Positions 21,841 to 30,576 are shown, numbered from the stretch's first letter. The stretch: DNA of 64,000 bases from Microbacterium sp. Au-Mic1 (GCF_021341785.1 NZ_JAJTTF010000010.1:62001-126000); one strand, 5' to 3'. Notes: generated by a model not told the origin, from the sequence alone. A program made the numbers and translations.

Positions 21841-22986
21841 ATGTCCGTCCCGCTCTACCTCGACCATGCGGCGACCTCGCCGATCCGGCCCGAGGTGCTC
21901 GAGGCGATGGCGCCGTTCCTCACCCGCACGTTCGGCAACCCGTCCAGTCATCACACCGTGGGCGAGGCGGCGAGCGCCGCGCTCGAGGACGCCCGCGCGC
22001 GAGTGGCCCGTGTGCTGGGGATGCGCACCGGCGATGTCGTCTTCACCGCAGGGGGCACCGAGGCCAACAACCTCGCGGTCAAGGGCATCGCGCTGGCCGC
22101 GCTTCCCCGGGGCGGGCGGCACGTGGTCACGACGCCGATCGAGCACGAGTCGATCCTGGAGTCGGTCGGGTATCTCGAGCGGTTCCACGGTGTGACGTCG
22201 ACCCAGGTCCCAGTCGACGACGCCGGACGGGTGGATCCGGCCGCCGTGGCCGCTGCGATCCGGGATGACACCGCTCTGATCGCGGTGGGGCACGCGAACA
22301 ACGAGATCGGCACGATCCAGGACGTCGCGGGCTTCGCCGCGGTCGCCTCCGCCCACGGCATCCCGCTGCACGTGGACGCGGTGCAGTCCGCGGGATGGCT
22401 GGCGCTGTCGGACCTCGGCGCGGATGCGATCGCGCTCGCCGGGCACAAGCTCGGCGCACCCAAGGGCATCGGCGCGCTCGCAGTGCGCGGACGTGTGCCG
22501 CTCGAGCCCCTCCTGCACGGGGGCGGGCAGGAGCGCGGCCGCCGCTCCGGCACCGAGAACGTCGCGGGCGCCGTCGGACTCGCGGCCGCGCTGGAGCAGG
22601 CCGAGGGCGAGCGCGCAGAGGCCGCCGCCCGGGTCGGGGCGCAGTGCGCCCGGTTCATCGCCGGAGTCCTCGCGGCGCTGCCGTCGGCGCGTCTCACCGG
22701 GGATCCGGTGCACCGGCTGCCAGGCACGGCGAGCTTCGCCTTCGCGGACGTCTCCGGCGAGGCGGTGCTGCTCGAGCTGGAGCGGCGCGGCGTGGTGTCG
22801 TCCAGCGGTTCGGCGTGCGCCGCGGGCAGTGACGAGCCCTCGCACGTGCTGCTGGCCTGCGGCCTCGCCCCCGTGACCGCACAGACCGCAGTGCGCTTCA
22901 CGCTCGGCCGCGCAGGGTTGCCGGACGACGGCCCCGAACGGCTCGCGGCACTGGTCGCCGACGCCGTGGCCGCCGTGCGCTCCTAG
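21841..22986 (+). CDS. Cysteine desulfurase (NifS/IscS family) in the NAD operon
   Basis: A 381-residue PLP enzyme that takes sulfur from cysteine for Fe-S cluster assembly. The N-terminus YLDHAATSPIRPEVLEAM, the PLP lysine in LAGHKLGAPKGIGAL (about residue 203) and the active cysteine in SSGSACAAGSDEPSHVLLA (about 322) are all present. It begins two bases after nadC, so it is part of the nad operon. The likely role is supplying sulfur for the NadA cluster, as proposed for nad-linked NifS homologues elsewhere; that link is inferred from position. Confidence 0.92.
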   Translation: MSVPLYLDHAATSPIRPEVLEAMAPFLTRTFGNPSSHHTVGEAASAALEDARARVARVLGMRTGDVVFTAGGTEANNLAVKGIALAALPRGGRHVVTTPIEHESILESVGYLERFHGVTSTQVPVDDAGRVDPAAVAAAIRDDTALIAVGHANNEIGTIQDVAGFAAVASAHGIPLHVDAVQSAGWLALSDLGADAIALAGHKLGAPKGIGALAVRGRVPLEPLLHGGGQERGRRSGTENVAGAVGLAAALEQAEGERAEAAARVGAQCARFIAGVLAALPSARLTGDPVHRLPGTASFAFADVSGEAVLLELERRGVVSSSGSACAAGSDEPSHVLLACGLAPVTAQTAVRFTLGRAGLPDDGPERLAALVADAVAAVRS

Positions 22987-22989
22987 ACT
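22984..22989 (+). promoter_or_regulatory. Leaderless -10 box of the glycosyltransferase gene
   Basis: TAGACT overlaps the stop codon of the desulfurase gene and ends six bases before the GTG at 22996. This suggests a separate promoter for the next gene. Confidence 0.5.
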
Positions 22990-22995
22990 GGCGAG

Positions 22996-23937
22996 GTGCC
23001 CGCTCCGCTCGTGACCGTGATCGTGCCCGGTCGCGACATCGCCGAATTCGCTCCTGCCGCCCTCGACTCGCTGCGCGCGCAGACGGAGACGTCCTGGCGG
23101 GCGATCCTCGTCGATGACGGGTCCCGCGATGACACCGGCCGGATCTTCGACGCCGCCGCGGATGCGGATCCGCGCTTCACGGTCCTGCGTCACGCGGAGG
23201 CCCGCGGACTCGGCGGCGCTCGCAATGCCGCGCTCGAGCTCGTCGACACCGAGTACCTCGGCTTCCTCGACGGCGACGACGAGCTGACGCCGACCGCGCT
23301 GGAGCGGATGACCCGCACGCTCGCCGCGACCGGGAGCGACTTCGTGGCGGGCGCCTACGTGCGCTCCCGCTGGGACGGCGAGACCTACGCGCCGGGCCGT
23401 GTTCAGCCCTGGGTCGCCGCCGCGACGGACCCGCAGCGTCTGCGCACCACGATCTTCGCGCACCCTGCGGCGTCGGCGAACATCGTGGCGTGGTCGAAAC
23501 TGAGCCGCAGCGCGTTCTGGCACGACCTCCGCTTCCCGGAGGGCGTCGCCTACGAGGATCAGGTGGTGGCGCAGCGCATGTACACATCGGCGCGCGCCTT
23601 CGACGTCATCCCCGACGTGGTGGTGCGCTGGCGACTGCGGGAGAACGGATCCTCCATCACGCAGGGCAAGCACCGGCTCCGCGTTCTGCGCGACTACCTC
23701 GCAGCCCTCCGCGGAGGCATCGATGAGCTGCAACAGGCGGGCGCGCATGCCGCCGTCGTCGCTAGGCTCGACCTCATCCTCGCGATGGATCTGCCGCCGC
23801 TCCAGGAGATCGCCGGCACCCACACCGACTCCGCGTATCCCGCGGCGGTGCGAGCGTTCGTGCAAGACCTCGAGGCACTCCCCGAGTTCGCCGACGCCCG
23901 CGTGGACCCCACTCTCGTCGCCGCGCTGCGCTGGTAG
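22996..23937 (+). CDS. Family 2 glycosyltransferase
   Basis: A 313-residue GT-A fold transferase. The N-terminal nucleotide-sugar domain has VTVIVPGRDIAEFAPAALDS, LVDDGSRDDTGRIFD and the metal-binding YLGFLDGDDELTP (DxD type, about residue 94). The C-terminal part contains YEDQVVAQRMYTSARAFDVI, as in enzymes that decorate cell-surface polymers. No membrane helix is seen, so it is cytoplasmic or peripheral. The acceptor is unknown, and no polysaccharide cluster adjoins it. The GTG start is supported by a leaderless promoter overlapping the preceding stop. Confidence 0.85.
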   Translation: MPAPLVTVIVPGRDIAEFAPAALDSLRAQTETSWRAILVDDGSRDDTGRIFDAAADADPRFTVLRHAEARGLGGARNAALELVDTEYLGFLDGDDELTPTALERMTRTLAATGSDFVAGAYVRSRWDGETYAPGRVQPWVAAATDPQRLRTTIFAHPAASANIVAWSKLSRSAFWHDLRFPEGVAYEDQVVAQRMYTSARAFDVIPDVVVRWRLRENGSSITQGKHRLRVLRDYLAALRGGIDELQQAGAHAAVVARLDLILAMDLPPLQEIAGTHTDSAYPAAVRAFVQDLEALPEFADARVDPTLVAALRW

Positions 23938-24002
23938 CAGCCCGCACTGCCCGGACGGCCGGCGCTCCCGTGCGCGTCGCTCCGTCCAGAATCAGGACCA
24001 TC

Positions 24003-24776
24003 ATGAACGCCTACCTCTCCGACCTCTTCTCGCTCGACGGCCGCACCGCGGTCGTCACCGGAGGCAGCTCGGGCATCGGCCGCGGCATCGCGACCGCGCT
24101 CGCCCGTGCGGGCGCCGCCACCGTGGTCGTCGCCCGCGGAGCCGAGCGGATCGACGAGACGGTGCGCGAGCTCGCCGCGGCCGGCTGCCGCGTCGCTGGA
24201 GTCGTCGGCGACCTCGGCACCCGCGAGGGCATCCTGGCGACGGCGGACGCGGCGGCGCGCCCGTTCGGCGAGCCGGACATCCTGGTGAACTCGGCCGGCA
24301 TCAACATCCGGCCCGCCTTCGCCGACATCACCGAGGCGGACTGGGACGCCACGATGACCGTGAACGCGCTCGCCCCGTTCCTGCTCGGTCAGCGCTATGC
24401 GGTGGGCATGGCCGAGCGCGGCTACGGCCGCCTCATCCACATCAGCTCGCAGCAGGCGCACCGCGCGTTCGTCGGCAGCGGCGTCTACGGCGTCTCGAAG
24501 GGCGCGGTCGAGTCGCTGATGCGGTCGGAGGCGGAGGCCTGGGGCGGGACCGGCGTCACCAGCAACACCCTCGTGCCGGGGTTCGTGCTGACGCCGCTCA
24601 ACGCCCGCCTTCAGGAGGATCCGGTGCAGATCGCCGCGCTCGCCGGGCGCACTATGATCGGCCGCAACGGGCTGCCCTCCGACTTCGCCGGCGCGGCCGT
24701 GTTCCTCGCCGGAGCCGGATCCTCGTACGTCACGGGCCACTCGCTCTTCGTGGACGGCGGGCTGAGCGCGCACTGA
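24003..24776 (+). CDS. Short-chain dehydrogenase/reductase
   Basis: A 257-residue classical SDR. The NAD(P)-binding motif TGGSSGIGRGIA is near residue 20, VNSAGI near 95, and the catalytic Ser and the YxxxK (SQQAHRAFVGSGVYGVSKG, about 145-163) are intact; the C-terminus ends with the common SYVTGHSLFVDGGLSAH. Substrate is unknown; the closest named families are 3-oxoacyl-ACP reductase-like and gluconate or sugar alcohol dehydrogenases. The start at 24003 gives a normal N-terminus. It is a single gene, convergent with the ABC exporter. Confidence 0.9.
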   Translation: MNAYLSDLFSLDGRTAVVTGGSSGIGRGIATALARAGAATVVVARGAERIDETVRELAAAGCRVAGVVGDLGTREGILATADAAARPFGEPDILVNSAGINIRPAFADITEADWDATMTVNALAPFLLGQRYAVGMAERGYGRLIHISSQQAHRAFVGSGVYGVSKGAVESLMRSEAEAWGGTGVTSNTLVPGFVLTPLNARLQEDPVQIAALAGRTMIGRNGLPSDFAGAAVFLAGAGSSYVTGHSLFVDGGLSAH

Positions 24777-24824
24777 GCGCGGCCGCCGCGCGCACGACCG
24801 CCGGCCGGACCCGCCCAGCGGCGG

Positions 24825-26717
24825 TCAGGCCGAGCGGACGTCGTCGTCGATCCTCGCCGCGGCCACCTGCTGCGCGGCGAGGTCGGCGTACAGCCCGCCC
24901 TGCGCGAGCAGCTCGGAGTGGGTGCCCGATTCGACGATCCGCCCCTCCTGCACGACGTGGATGACGTCCGCGCCGATCACCGTGGACAACCGGTGCGCGA
25001 TCGTGAGGGTCGTGCGGCCCTTGGCGGCCTCGTCCAGCGCCTCCTGCACGACGCGCTCCGACACGGTGTCGAGGGCGGAGGTGGCCTCGTCCAGCAGCAG
25101 CACCGGCGGATCCTTGAGCAGCACCCGCGCGATCGCGATGCGCTGCTTCTCGCCGCCCGAGAGCCGGTAGCCGCGCTCTCCCACCACGGTGTCGTAGCCG
25201 TCCTCGAAGCCGGCGATCACATGGTGGATATTGGCGGCGGTGCAGGCGGCCACGAGCTCCTCGTCGGTCGCATCGGGCTTGGCGTAGATCAGGTTCTCGC
25301 GGATCGTCGCATGGAACAGATACGTCTCCTGCGACACGATCCCGATCTCGTCGATGATCGACTCCTGCGTGAGGTCGCGCACGTCGGCGCCGTCGAAGAG
25401 GATCGCTCCCTCCGAGGCCTCGTAGAGCCGGGGCGCGAGATAGAGGATCGTCGTCTTGCCCGCCCCCGAGGGGCCGACGAAGGCGACATGCTGCCCCGGG
25501 TCGGCGGTGAACGAGATCCCCTGCAGGGTGTCGCGCGCGGCGGGCGACGCGTCCGGATAGCGGAACCGCACATCACGGAACTCGAGACGCCCGCGGGGGC
25601 CGGGCGCTGCGGATGCCGTCGTCGCATCCGGCGCGTCCTGGATCTGCGGCACCAGGTCGAGGTACTCGAAGATGCGCGCGAACAGAGCCTGCGAGGTCTG
25701 CACGTCGAGCGCGACGCGCATGAGCCCGATCAGCGGCATGAGCAGACGCGCCTGCACCGTCGTGAAGGCCACGATGGCGCCGGCGGTGATGGATCCCGTC
25801 CCGCCGGCGACGAGGAATCCGGCGACCAGGTAGATGATCGCCGGCACGCTGGACATCAGCACGGACACCACCGCGAAGAAGCCCTGGCCGCTCATCGCCG
25901 TGCGCACCTGCAGGCGGATCTGCGTGCGGTTCTGCGCCTGATACCGGGCCGACTCGGAGCGCTGCCGGTTGAACGACTTGGACAGCAGGATCCCCGACAC
26001 GCTCAGCGTCTCCTGCGTGATGGCGGTGAGCTCCGAGAGCGACTCCTGCGTCTCCCCGGCGATCCGTGCGCGCACCTGTCCGACGCGCCGCTGCACGAGC
26101 ACCAGGATCGGCATGACGCACACGGCGATGATGGTCAGCCGCCAGTCCAGCAGGATCATCGCCACGAGCGAGGCGATCACCGTGACGGTGTTCCCGAGGA
26201 TGCTCGTGACCGTGCTCGTGAGCACTCCGGACACCCCGCCGACGTCGTTCTGCAGACGGGACTGGATGACACCGGTCTTGGTGCGGGTGAAGAAGCCCAG
26301 CTCCATCGCCTGCAGATGCTCGAAGAGGCGCACGCGCAGATCGCCCGTGACGCTGTTGCCGACCGTCGAGGTGAGCCAGGTCTGCACGACGCCGAGTCCG
26401 GAGGAGAGCAGGTACAGCCCGATCATCGAGACGACGAGCACCACCAGCAGTCCGAGCTGCGGCCCGCCGCCGCCGTGCGGGAACAGCGCGTCGTCGAAGA
26501 CCTTCTGCACCAGCAGCGGCGGGATGACCCCGAGCGCGGCTCCGAGGACGACCAGCAGAACCGTCATCAGGATCCGGTTCCGGTACGGCCGGAACAGCGC
26601 CACCACGCGGCGCCCGAGGTTCGGGATGCGGGGCGCGTCCGCGTTCTGCCTGCGCTGAGCCGCCTCGTCCACGGGCCGCCCGCCGCGCGCGCCGCCCATC
26701 CTGGCCATCATGCTCAT
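24825..26717 (-). CDS. ABC exporter, fused membrane and ATPase domains
   Basis: A 630-residue half-transporter: six transmembrane helices (about 50-350) followed by an ATPase domain with Walker A (VGPSGAGKTT), signature (YRLSGGEKQRIAIARVL) and Walker B (PPVLLLDEATSALD). The order and length are those of MsbA/LmrA-type multidrug or lipid exporters that work as dimers. The N-terminal tail is rich in Met, Gly and Arg. It is divergent from an MFS drug-efflux gene across a 240-bp region, and the two may form an efflux locus. Substrate unknown. Confidence 0.92.
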   Translation of the reverse strand: MSMMARMGGARGGRPVDEAAQRRQNADAPRIPNLGRRVVALFRPYRNRILMTVLLVVLGAALGVIPPLLVQKVFDDALFPHGGGGPQLGLLVVLVVSMIGLYLLSSGLGVVQTWLTSTVGNSVTGDLRVRLFEHLQAMELGFFTRTKTGVIQSRLQNDVGGVSGVLTSTVTSILGNTVTVIASLVAMILLDWRLTIIAVCVMPILVLVQRRVGQVRARIAGETQESLSELTAITQETLSVSGILLSKSFNRQRSESARYQAQNRTQIRLQVRTAMSGQGFFAVVSVLMSSVPAIIYLVAGFLVAGGTGSITAGAIVAFTTVQARLLMPLIGLMRVALDVQTSQALFARIFEYLDLVPQIQDAPDATTASAAPGPRGRLEFRDVRFRYPDASPAARDTLQGISFTADPGQHVAFVGPSGAGKTTILYLAPRLYEASEGAILFDGADVRDLTQESIIDEIGIVSQETYLFHATIRENLIYAKPDATDEELVAACTAANIHHVIAGFEDGYDTVVGERGYRLSGGEKQRIAIARVLLKDPPVLLLDEATSALDTVSERVVQEALDEAAKGRTTLTIAHRLSTVIGADVIHVVQEGRIVESGTHSELLAQGGLYADLAAQQVAAARIDDDVRSA

Positions 26718-26957
26718 CCGCTCACCCCTGCCCGCCGTCGGTCACCTGCACCTTCGGCACCTCGCAAGCGTAGATCCCCGCGCCGACGCCGAGGCGCCGC
26801 TGCCGCGCGCGTCCGCTCAGGGCGCAACGCTGCCGAGAGCAGTATCGGGCGGCCGACGGGAATGGAATGTCCGACCCTGTGGTTACGCTGAAAGTCGCTC
26901 GCAGCTCCGCGCAGCTCATCCCCCCTTTTTTCGCCCCCGCCGAGCCGGAGGAAACAC

Positions 26958-28448
26958 ATGTCCGCCATCGAAACCGGATCCGTGCCGACCAGCACCGGAT
27001 CCTCCCTCATCCCCCGCCGAGACATGGCGGTCATCTGGGTGCTCCTGGCCGCCGCCTTCGTCGCGATCCTCAACGAGACGACGATGAGCATGGCCATCCC
27101 GCACCTCATCGACGATCTGAGCATCACCCCGCTCGCCGCGCAGTGGGTGACCAGCGCGTTCATGCTGACCATGGCCGTGGTGATCCCGACGACCGGCTTC
27201 CTCCTGCAGCGCTTCACGACCCGGCAGATGTTCCTCGGCGCGCTCGCGCTGTTCTCGGCGGGAACGCTGATCGCCGCGCTCGCGCCCGGCTTCACCGTGC
27301 TGCTCATCGCGCGTGTCGTGCAGGCCTCCGGCACCGCGATCATGATGCCGCTGCTCATGACCACGCTCATGAACCTGGTCCCCTCGGAGAGCCGCGGCCG
27401 GATGATGGGCCGGGTCAGCATCGTCATCTCGCTCGCGCCGGCGATCGGCCCCACGCTGTCGGGCTTCCTGCTGGACCACTTCAGTTGGCGAGCGATCTTC
27501 GTGGTCGTGCTGCCGATCGCCCTGGCCGCGATGTTCATCGGCTGGCGGTGGCTGACGAATGTCGGCGAACGCACCGACGCGCCGCTCGACGTGCTGTCGA
27601 TCGTGCTGAGCGCCTTCGGCTTCGGCGGGCTCGTCTTCGGTCTCAGCCAGATCGGCGCCCTCGCGGGAGGCGGCGGATCCCCCGTTCCGCTGGTGATCGC
27701 ACTGGTGGTGGGCGTGGTGGGCCTGGTGGCGTTCCTCTGGCGGCAGGTCATCCTGCAGCGCAAGGACGACGCCCTGCTCGACCTGCGGGTGTTCGCCTCG
27801 CGCGACTTCACCCTGTCGATGGTGCAGATGTTCCTGCTGTCGCTGGCGTTCTTCGGCACGCTCACGGTGATCCCGCTGTTCCTGCAGAAGGCGCTCGGCC
27901 TGGAGACCACCGAGGCGGGGCTGGTGCTGCTTCCCGGCGCCCTCGCGATGGGACTGCTCGGACCGGTGATCGGACGCATCTACGACGCCCGCGGCACGAA
28001 GATCCTCCTGATCCCCGGCTCGATCCTCACCGCAGCCACGCTGTGGTTCTACACGACGCTCGCCACGAACACCTCGGTGTGGATCGTGCTGGTCGCGCAG
28101 ACCCTGCTGTCGATCGGGCTCGCGCTCTCGTTCACGCCGCTGTTCACCGCGTCGTTGGCCTCGCTGACGCCGAAGTTCTACTCCTACGGCAGCGCGGTCA
28201 TCGGCACCGTGCAGCAGGTCGCCGGCGCCACCGGCATCGCCGTGATGATCGCGGTGTTCACGCTCATCGTGAACGCGAACGGCGGTACCGAGGTGCCCGA
28301 CGCGGTCGCGGCGGGCTCGCGCAGCACGTTCGTGATCGGCGCGGTCATCGCGACGGTGACGATCCTGGGCGCCTTCATCATCCGCAAGCCCGAGGACCAG
28401 CCGCACGAGGCGGGAGCTCCGGAGGGCGCCGCCCCGGCGATGCACTGA
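26958..28448 (+). CDS. MFS multidrug efflux transporter, DHA2 (14-helix) type
   Basis: A 496-residue major facilitator protein with about 14 predicted helices. The DHA2 features are visible: NETTMSMAIPHLIDDLSITP at helix 1, WVTSAFMLTMAVVIPTTGFL, the antiporter motif C (APAIGPTLSGFLLD, about 155-168), and C-terminal GTVQQVAGATGIAVMI. It likely exports lipophilic compounds by proton antiport. A good ribosome-binding site (GGAGG) lies seven bases before the ATG. It is divergent from an ABC exporter and ends at a 22-bp stem. Confidence 0.92.
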   Translation: MSAIETGSVPTSTGSSLIPRRDMAVIWVLLAAAFVAILNETTMSMAIPHLIDDLSITPLAAQWVTSAFMLTMAVVIPTTGFLLQRFTTRQMFLGALALFSAGTLIAALAPGFTVLLIARVVQASGTAIMMPLLMTTLMNLVPSESRGRMMGRVSIVISLAPAIGPTLSGFLLDHFSWRAIFVVVLPIALAAMFIGWRWLTNVGERTDAPLDVLSIVLSAFGFGGLVFGLSQIGALAGGGGSPVPLVIALVVGVVGLVAFLWRQVILQRKDDALLDLRVFASRDFTLSMVQMFLLSLAFFGTLTVIPLFLQKALGLETTEAGLVLLPGALAMGLLGPVIGRIYDARGTKILLIPGSILTAATLWFYTTLATNTSVWIVLVAQTLLSIGLALSFTPLFTASLASLTPKFYSYGSAVIGTVQQVAGATGIAVMIAVFTLIVNANGGTEVPDAVAAGSRSTFVIGAVIATVTILGAFIIRKPEDQPHEAGAPEGAAPAMH

Positions 28449-28468
28449 CCCGGCACACCTCGCATCCG

Positions 28469-28516
28469 AGTCGTCCCCCTGAGCACGATCGAGAGATCGT
28501 GCTCAGGGGGACGACT
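28469..28516. terminator. Bidirectional terminator between MFS gene and small peptide gene
   Basis: A 22-bp perfect stem (28469-28490 with 28495-28516) and a GAGA tetraloop, lying between two convergent reading frames. One of the longest hairpins in the window. Confidence 0.8.
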
Positions 28517-28527
28517 TTGGTGAGGGG

Positions 28528-28689
28528 TCAGTCCTTCGCGCCGGGCAGGCGGCAGACGCCGCCGATGCACAGTCCGGTGTCGTCCGCGTTGAGACCGGGG
28601 AGCAGGGACAGGCCGCCCGGAACGGCGCTCAGCGCCGGAAGCGCGGCGTCCGTGGGGGTCTGCTGCTCGGAATCGGCTGCGGTGGTCAT
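28528..28689 (-). CDS. 53-residue peptide with C-terminal CIGGVC motif
   Basis: A short frame on the minus strand encodes a 53-residue protein starting MTTAADSEQQTPTD, continuing ALPALSAVPGGLSLLPGLNA and ending DDTGLCIGGVCRLPGAKD. The N-terminal half is polar and acidic, the middle is Gly/Pro/Leu-rich, and the only two cysteines form a CxxxxC near the end. A TAGCAT box six bases before the ATG and a strong terminator 12 bases beyond the stop argue that it is a real transcription unit. I do not recognise the family. The shape (acidic leader, compact Cys-containing tail) resembles precursors of modified peptides, but no modifying enzyme gene adjoins it. Confidence 0.55.
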   Translation of the reverse strand: MTTAADSEQQTPTDAALPALSAVPGGLSLLPGLNADDTGLCIGGVCRLPGAKD

Positions 28690-28695
28690 CCCTCG

Positions 28696-28701
28696 ATGCT
28701 A
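28696..28701 (-). promoter_or_regulatory. Leaderless -10 box of the 53-residue peptide gene
   Basis: TAGCAT on the minus strand, then CGAGGG (six bases), then the ATG at 28689. Confidence 0.5.
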
Positions 28702-28835
28702 CGCCCGTGCACGGCGGTGGGCGCCGTTGAGGCGTTCGCCCCATGTCCCGGGCCCGGCGCCCGGCGTAGTCTTCGCACGTGCGCCGGGTTCGCCGCCTGC
28801 GAGAACGCCCCGACGCGGATGCGAAGGAGCCTCCC

Positions 28836-29408
28836 ATGATCATCAGCACTCCCCCGGCCGAGACCGCCGAAGGCCATGCCGCTGACATGTACGCGGAGGA
28901 CGTCGCCGATGTGGGCTTCGTCTTCGCTCACACCCGGGTCATGGCGGTGAACCCCGAGGCGCATGAGGCCTTCATGGCGCTCATCCGCGCGATCGTGCCG
29001 TCCATCGGGGTGAGCGTGTACGAGGCGGCGACGCTCGGCGCCGCTCGCGCGATCGGATCCCCGCACTGTCTGCTCGCGCACGGACGCAAGGCACTCCGCG
29101 CGGACGTCCTCACGAGCGACGGCCTCGAGGCGTTCGCCCGCCAGGACGACAGCGGCTTCTCTGCCGCCGAACAGGCCGTGGTGCAGTACGCGGCAAGGCT
29201 CTCCGTCGATCCGCGCGGCATGACCGATGCCGACACGCGCGCTCTGCGAGACGCCGGTTACGACGACCGTCAGATCGTGGACATCACGTTGGCCGCGGCG
29301 GCGCGCAACTATTTCAGCCGCGCGCTGCTCGCCCTCGCCGTGCCGACGGAGGAGGTTCCGGGACTGGATCCCGAGACGGCCGCAGCTCTGCGCGCCGCGG
29401 CAGGCTGA
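28836..29408 (+). CDS. Carboxymuconolactone decarboxylase/AhpD-like protein
   Basis: A 190-residue all-helical protein of the CMD/AhpD superfamily. The core EAHEAFMALIRAIVPSIG, VYEAATLGAARAIGSPHCLLAHG aligns with the AhpD active region, but the first cysteine of the usual CxxC is replaced, leaving SPHC and the downstream His. A peroxidase-type disulfide relay is therefore doubtful. The C-terminal half repeats the fold (DADTRALRDAGYDDRQIVDI). The ATG at 28836 has AAGGAG about eight bases upstream. It is divergent from the 53-residue peptide gene. Confidence 0.78.
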   Translation: MIISTPPAETAEGHAADMYAEDVADVGFVFAHTRVMAVNPEAHEAFMALIRAIVPSIGVSVYEAATLGAARAIGSPHCLLAHGRKALRADVLTSDGLEAFARQDDSGFSAAEQAVVQYAARLSVDPRGMTDADTRALRDAGYDDRQIVDITLAAAARNYFSRALLALAVPTEEVPGLDPETAAALRAAAG

Positions 29409-29559
29409 GGCCGGTCGCACGCGATGCGCGCCCAGGTGGGAAGAACCTCCGAATCGGGTCGAATCGCCGCAGAGCGGTTGAGAGCTCGAGCCCGAAGGGG
29501 AATCGTGGCCCGGACACATGCCGTGACCTCGGCATGTCCGCAACCGGAAGGAGTGCCTC

Positions 29560-29859
29560 GTGCTCACCTTGACCGACAACGCCACCGCGCTGGTCACCAC
29601 ACTCGTCCGTCGTCGCACCGACACGGAGGGTGCGGGACTGCGCATCCACACGGCCGACGCCCCGGGACAGGCGGGCGAACCCCGCCTCGCTGCCGACGTG
29701 GTCGTCTCGCCCGAGCCCGACGATCAGATCCTCGATCTGCCGGGCGCCCCGGTCTTCCTGGAAGGGGAGGCCGCCATCGTCCTGGACGACAAGGTCCTCG
29801 ACGCGAACGTGAATGAGGAGGGCGCCGTGTCGTTCTCCCTGATGCCTAAGGTCGCCTGA
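29560..29859 (+). CDS. HesB/IscA-like protein without cysteines
   Basis: A 99-residue protein resembling the A-type Fe-S carrier fold by pattern: LTDNATALVTTLV at the N-terminus, GLRIHTADAP, then VFLEGEAAIVLDDKVLDANV. IscA/SufA proteins use three conserved cysteines for clusters; this one has none, so cluster carriage is unlikely. Similar Cys-less proteins occur in actinobacteria as adhesin- or HesB-like annotations with unknown role. The GTG start follows a strong ribosome-binding site (GGAAGGAG at 29545-29552). A hairpin follows the stop. Confidence 0.65.
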   Translation: MLTLTDNATALVTTLVRRRTDTEGAGLRIHTADAPGQAGEPRLAADVVVSPEPDDQILDLPGAPVFLEGEAAIVLDDKVLDANVNEEGAVSFSLMPKVA

Positions 29860-29887
29860 CCGGCAGGCCGCCTGGCCCACGACAACC

Positions 29888-29933
29888 GAATGGGCGCATG
29901 GCTCGGACCCTCCGTCCGGCCATGCGCCCATTC
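29888..29933 (+). terminator. Terminator after the HesB-like gene
   Basis: GAATGGGCGCATGGC (29888-29902) pairs perfectly with GCCATGCGCCCATTC (29919-29933), with a short inner GGAC/GTCC stem in the loop. Confidence 0.75.
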
Positions 29934-29976
29934 CGTTCTCGCCGCGTTCATGCAGTGCACGGCATGGGCGCCCCTC

Positions 29977-29982
29977 TACGGT
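29977..29982 (+). promoter_or_regulatory. Leaderless -10 box of the acyltransferase gene
   Basis: TACGGT, six bases (TGACGG), then the ATG at 29989. Confidence 0.5.
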
Positions 29983-29988
29983 TGACGG

Positions 29989-30576
29989 ATGCTCCGACGC
30001 CTCGCCGCCCGCCTGTTCTGGATGTTCAGCCGATGGACGCTCGCATCCGAGCCGGCCCCGACCCGCCCCACCGTGCTGATCGGCGCCCCGCACACCTCGA
30101 ACTGGGACTTCGTGCTGATGCTCGGCATCGCCTGGCGACTCGGCATCGACGTGCACTGGCTCGGCAAGAAGAGCCTGTTCCATGGCTGGCGCGGCCCGCT
30201 CATGCGCCGTCTCGGCGGCATTCCGGTGGATCGATCGGATCCCTCCCGCGTCGTCGATGAGGTCGTGGCACAGGTGCACGGCGGTGCCGTGTTCGGATTG
30301 GTCGTCACACCCGACGGCACCCGCGGCGGCAATGCCTACTGGAAGAGCGGCTTCTACCGCATCGCCCGGGAGACCGGCATGCCGGTGACGCTGGGGTTCG
30401 TCGATCGCACCACCATGACGACCGGGCTCGGACCGACGTTCGAGCTCACCGGCGATGTCGCGGCCGACATGGATCGGATCCGCGCGTTCTACGCCGACAA
30501 GGCGGGTGTGCGCCCCGAGCGCCGCACCGAACCGCGCCTGCGCGAGGAGCTCTCCGCAGTCACCCCAGTCCCGTGA
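29989..30576 (+). CDS. PlsC-like acyltransferase
   Basis: A 195-residue protein with the glycerolipid acyltransferase block I HTSNWD (HxxxxD, about residue 35) and a block III-like TPDGTRGG (about 105-112). These place it in the 1-acylglycerol-phosphate acyltransferase superfamily, in the short, soluble-looking subgroup common in actinobacteria. It likely acts at the membrane face on a lipid acceptor; the acceptor cannot be told. Its 3' end overlaps the convergent DUF1345 gene by 17 bases. Confidence 0.85.
   Translation: MLRRLAARLFWMFSRWTLASEPAPTRPTVLIGAPHTSNWDFVLMLGIAWRLGIDVHWLGKKSLFHGWRGPLMRRLGGIPVDRSDPSRVVDEVVAQVHGGAVFGLVVTPDGTRGGNAYWKSGFYRIARETGMPVTLGFVDRTTMTTGLGPTFELTGDVAADMDRIRAFYADKAGVRPERRTEPRLREELSAVTPVP

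Noticed and set aside
29560-29859. Calling the gene a functional Fe-S carrier (iscA/erpA)
   Set aside because: The protein contains no cysteine at all.
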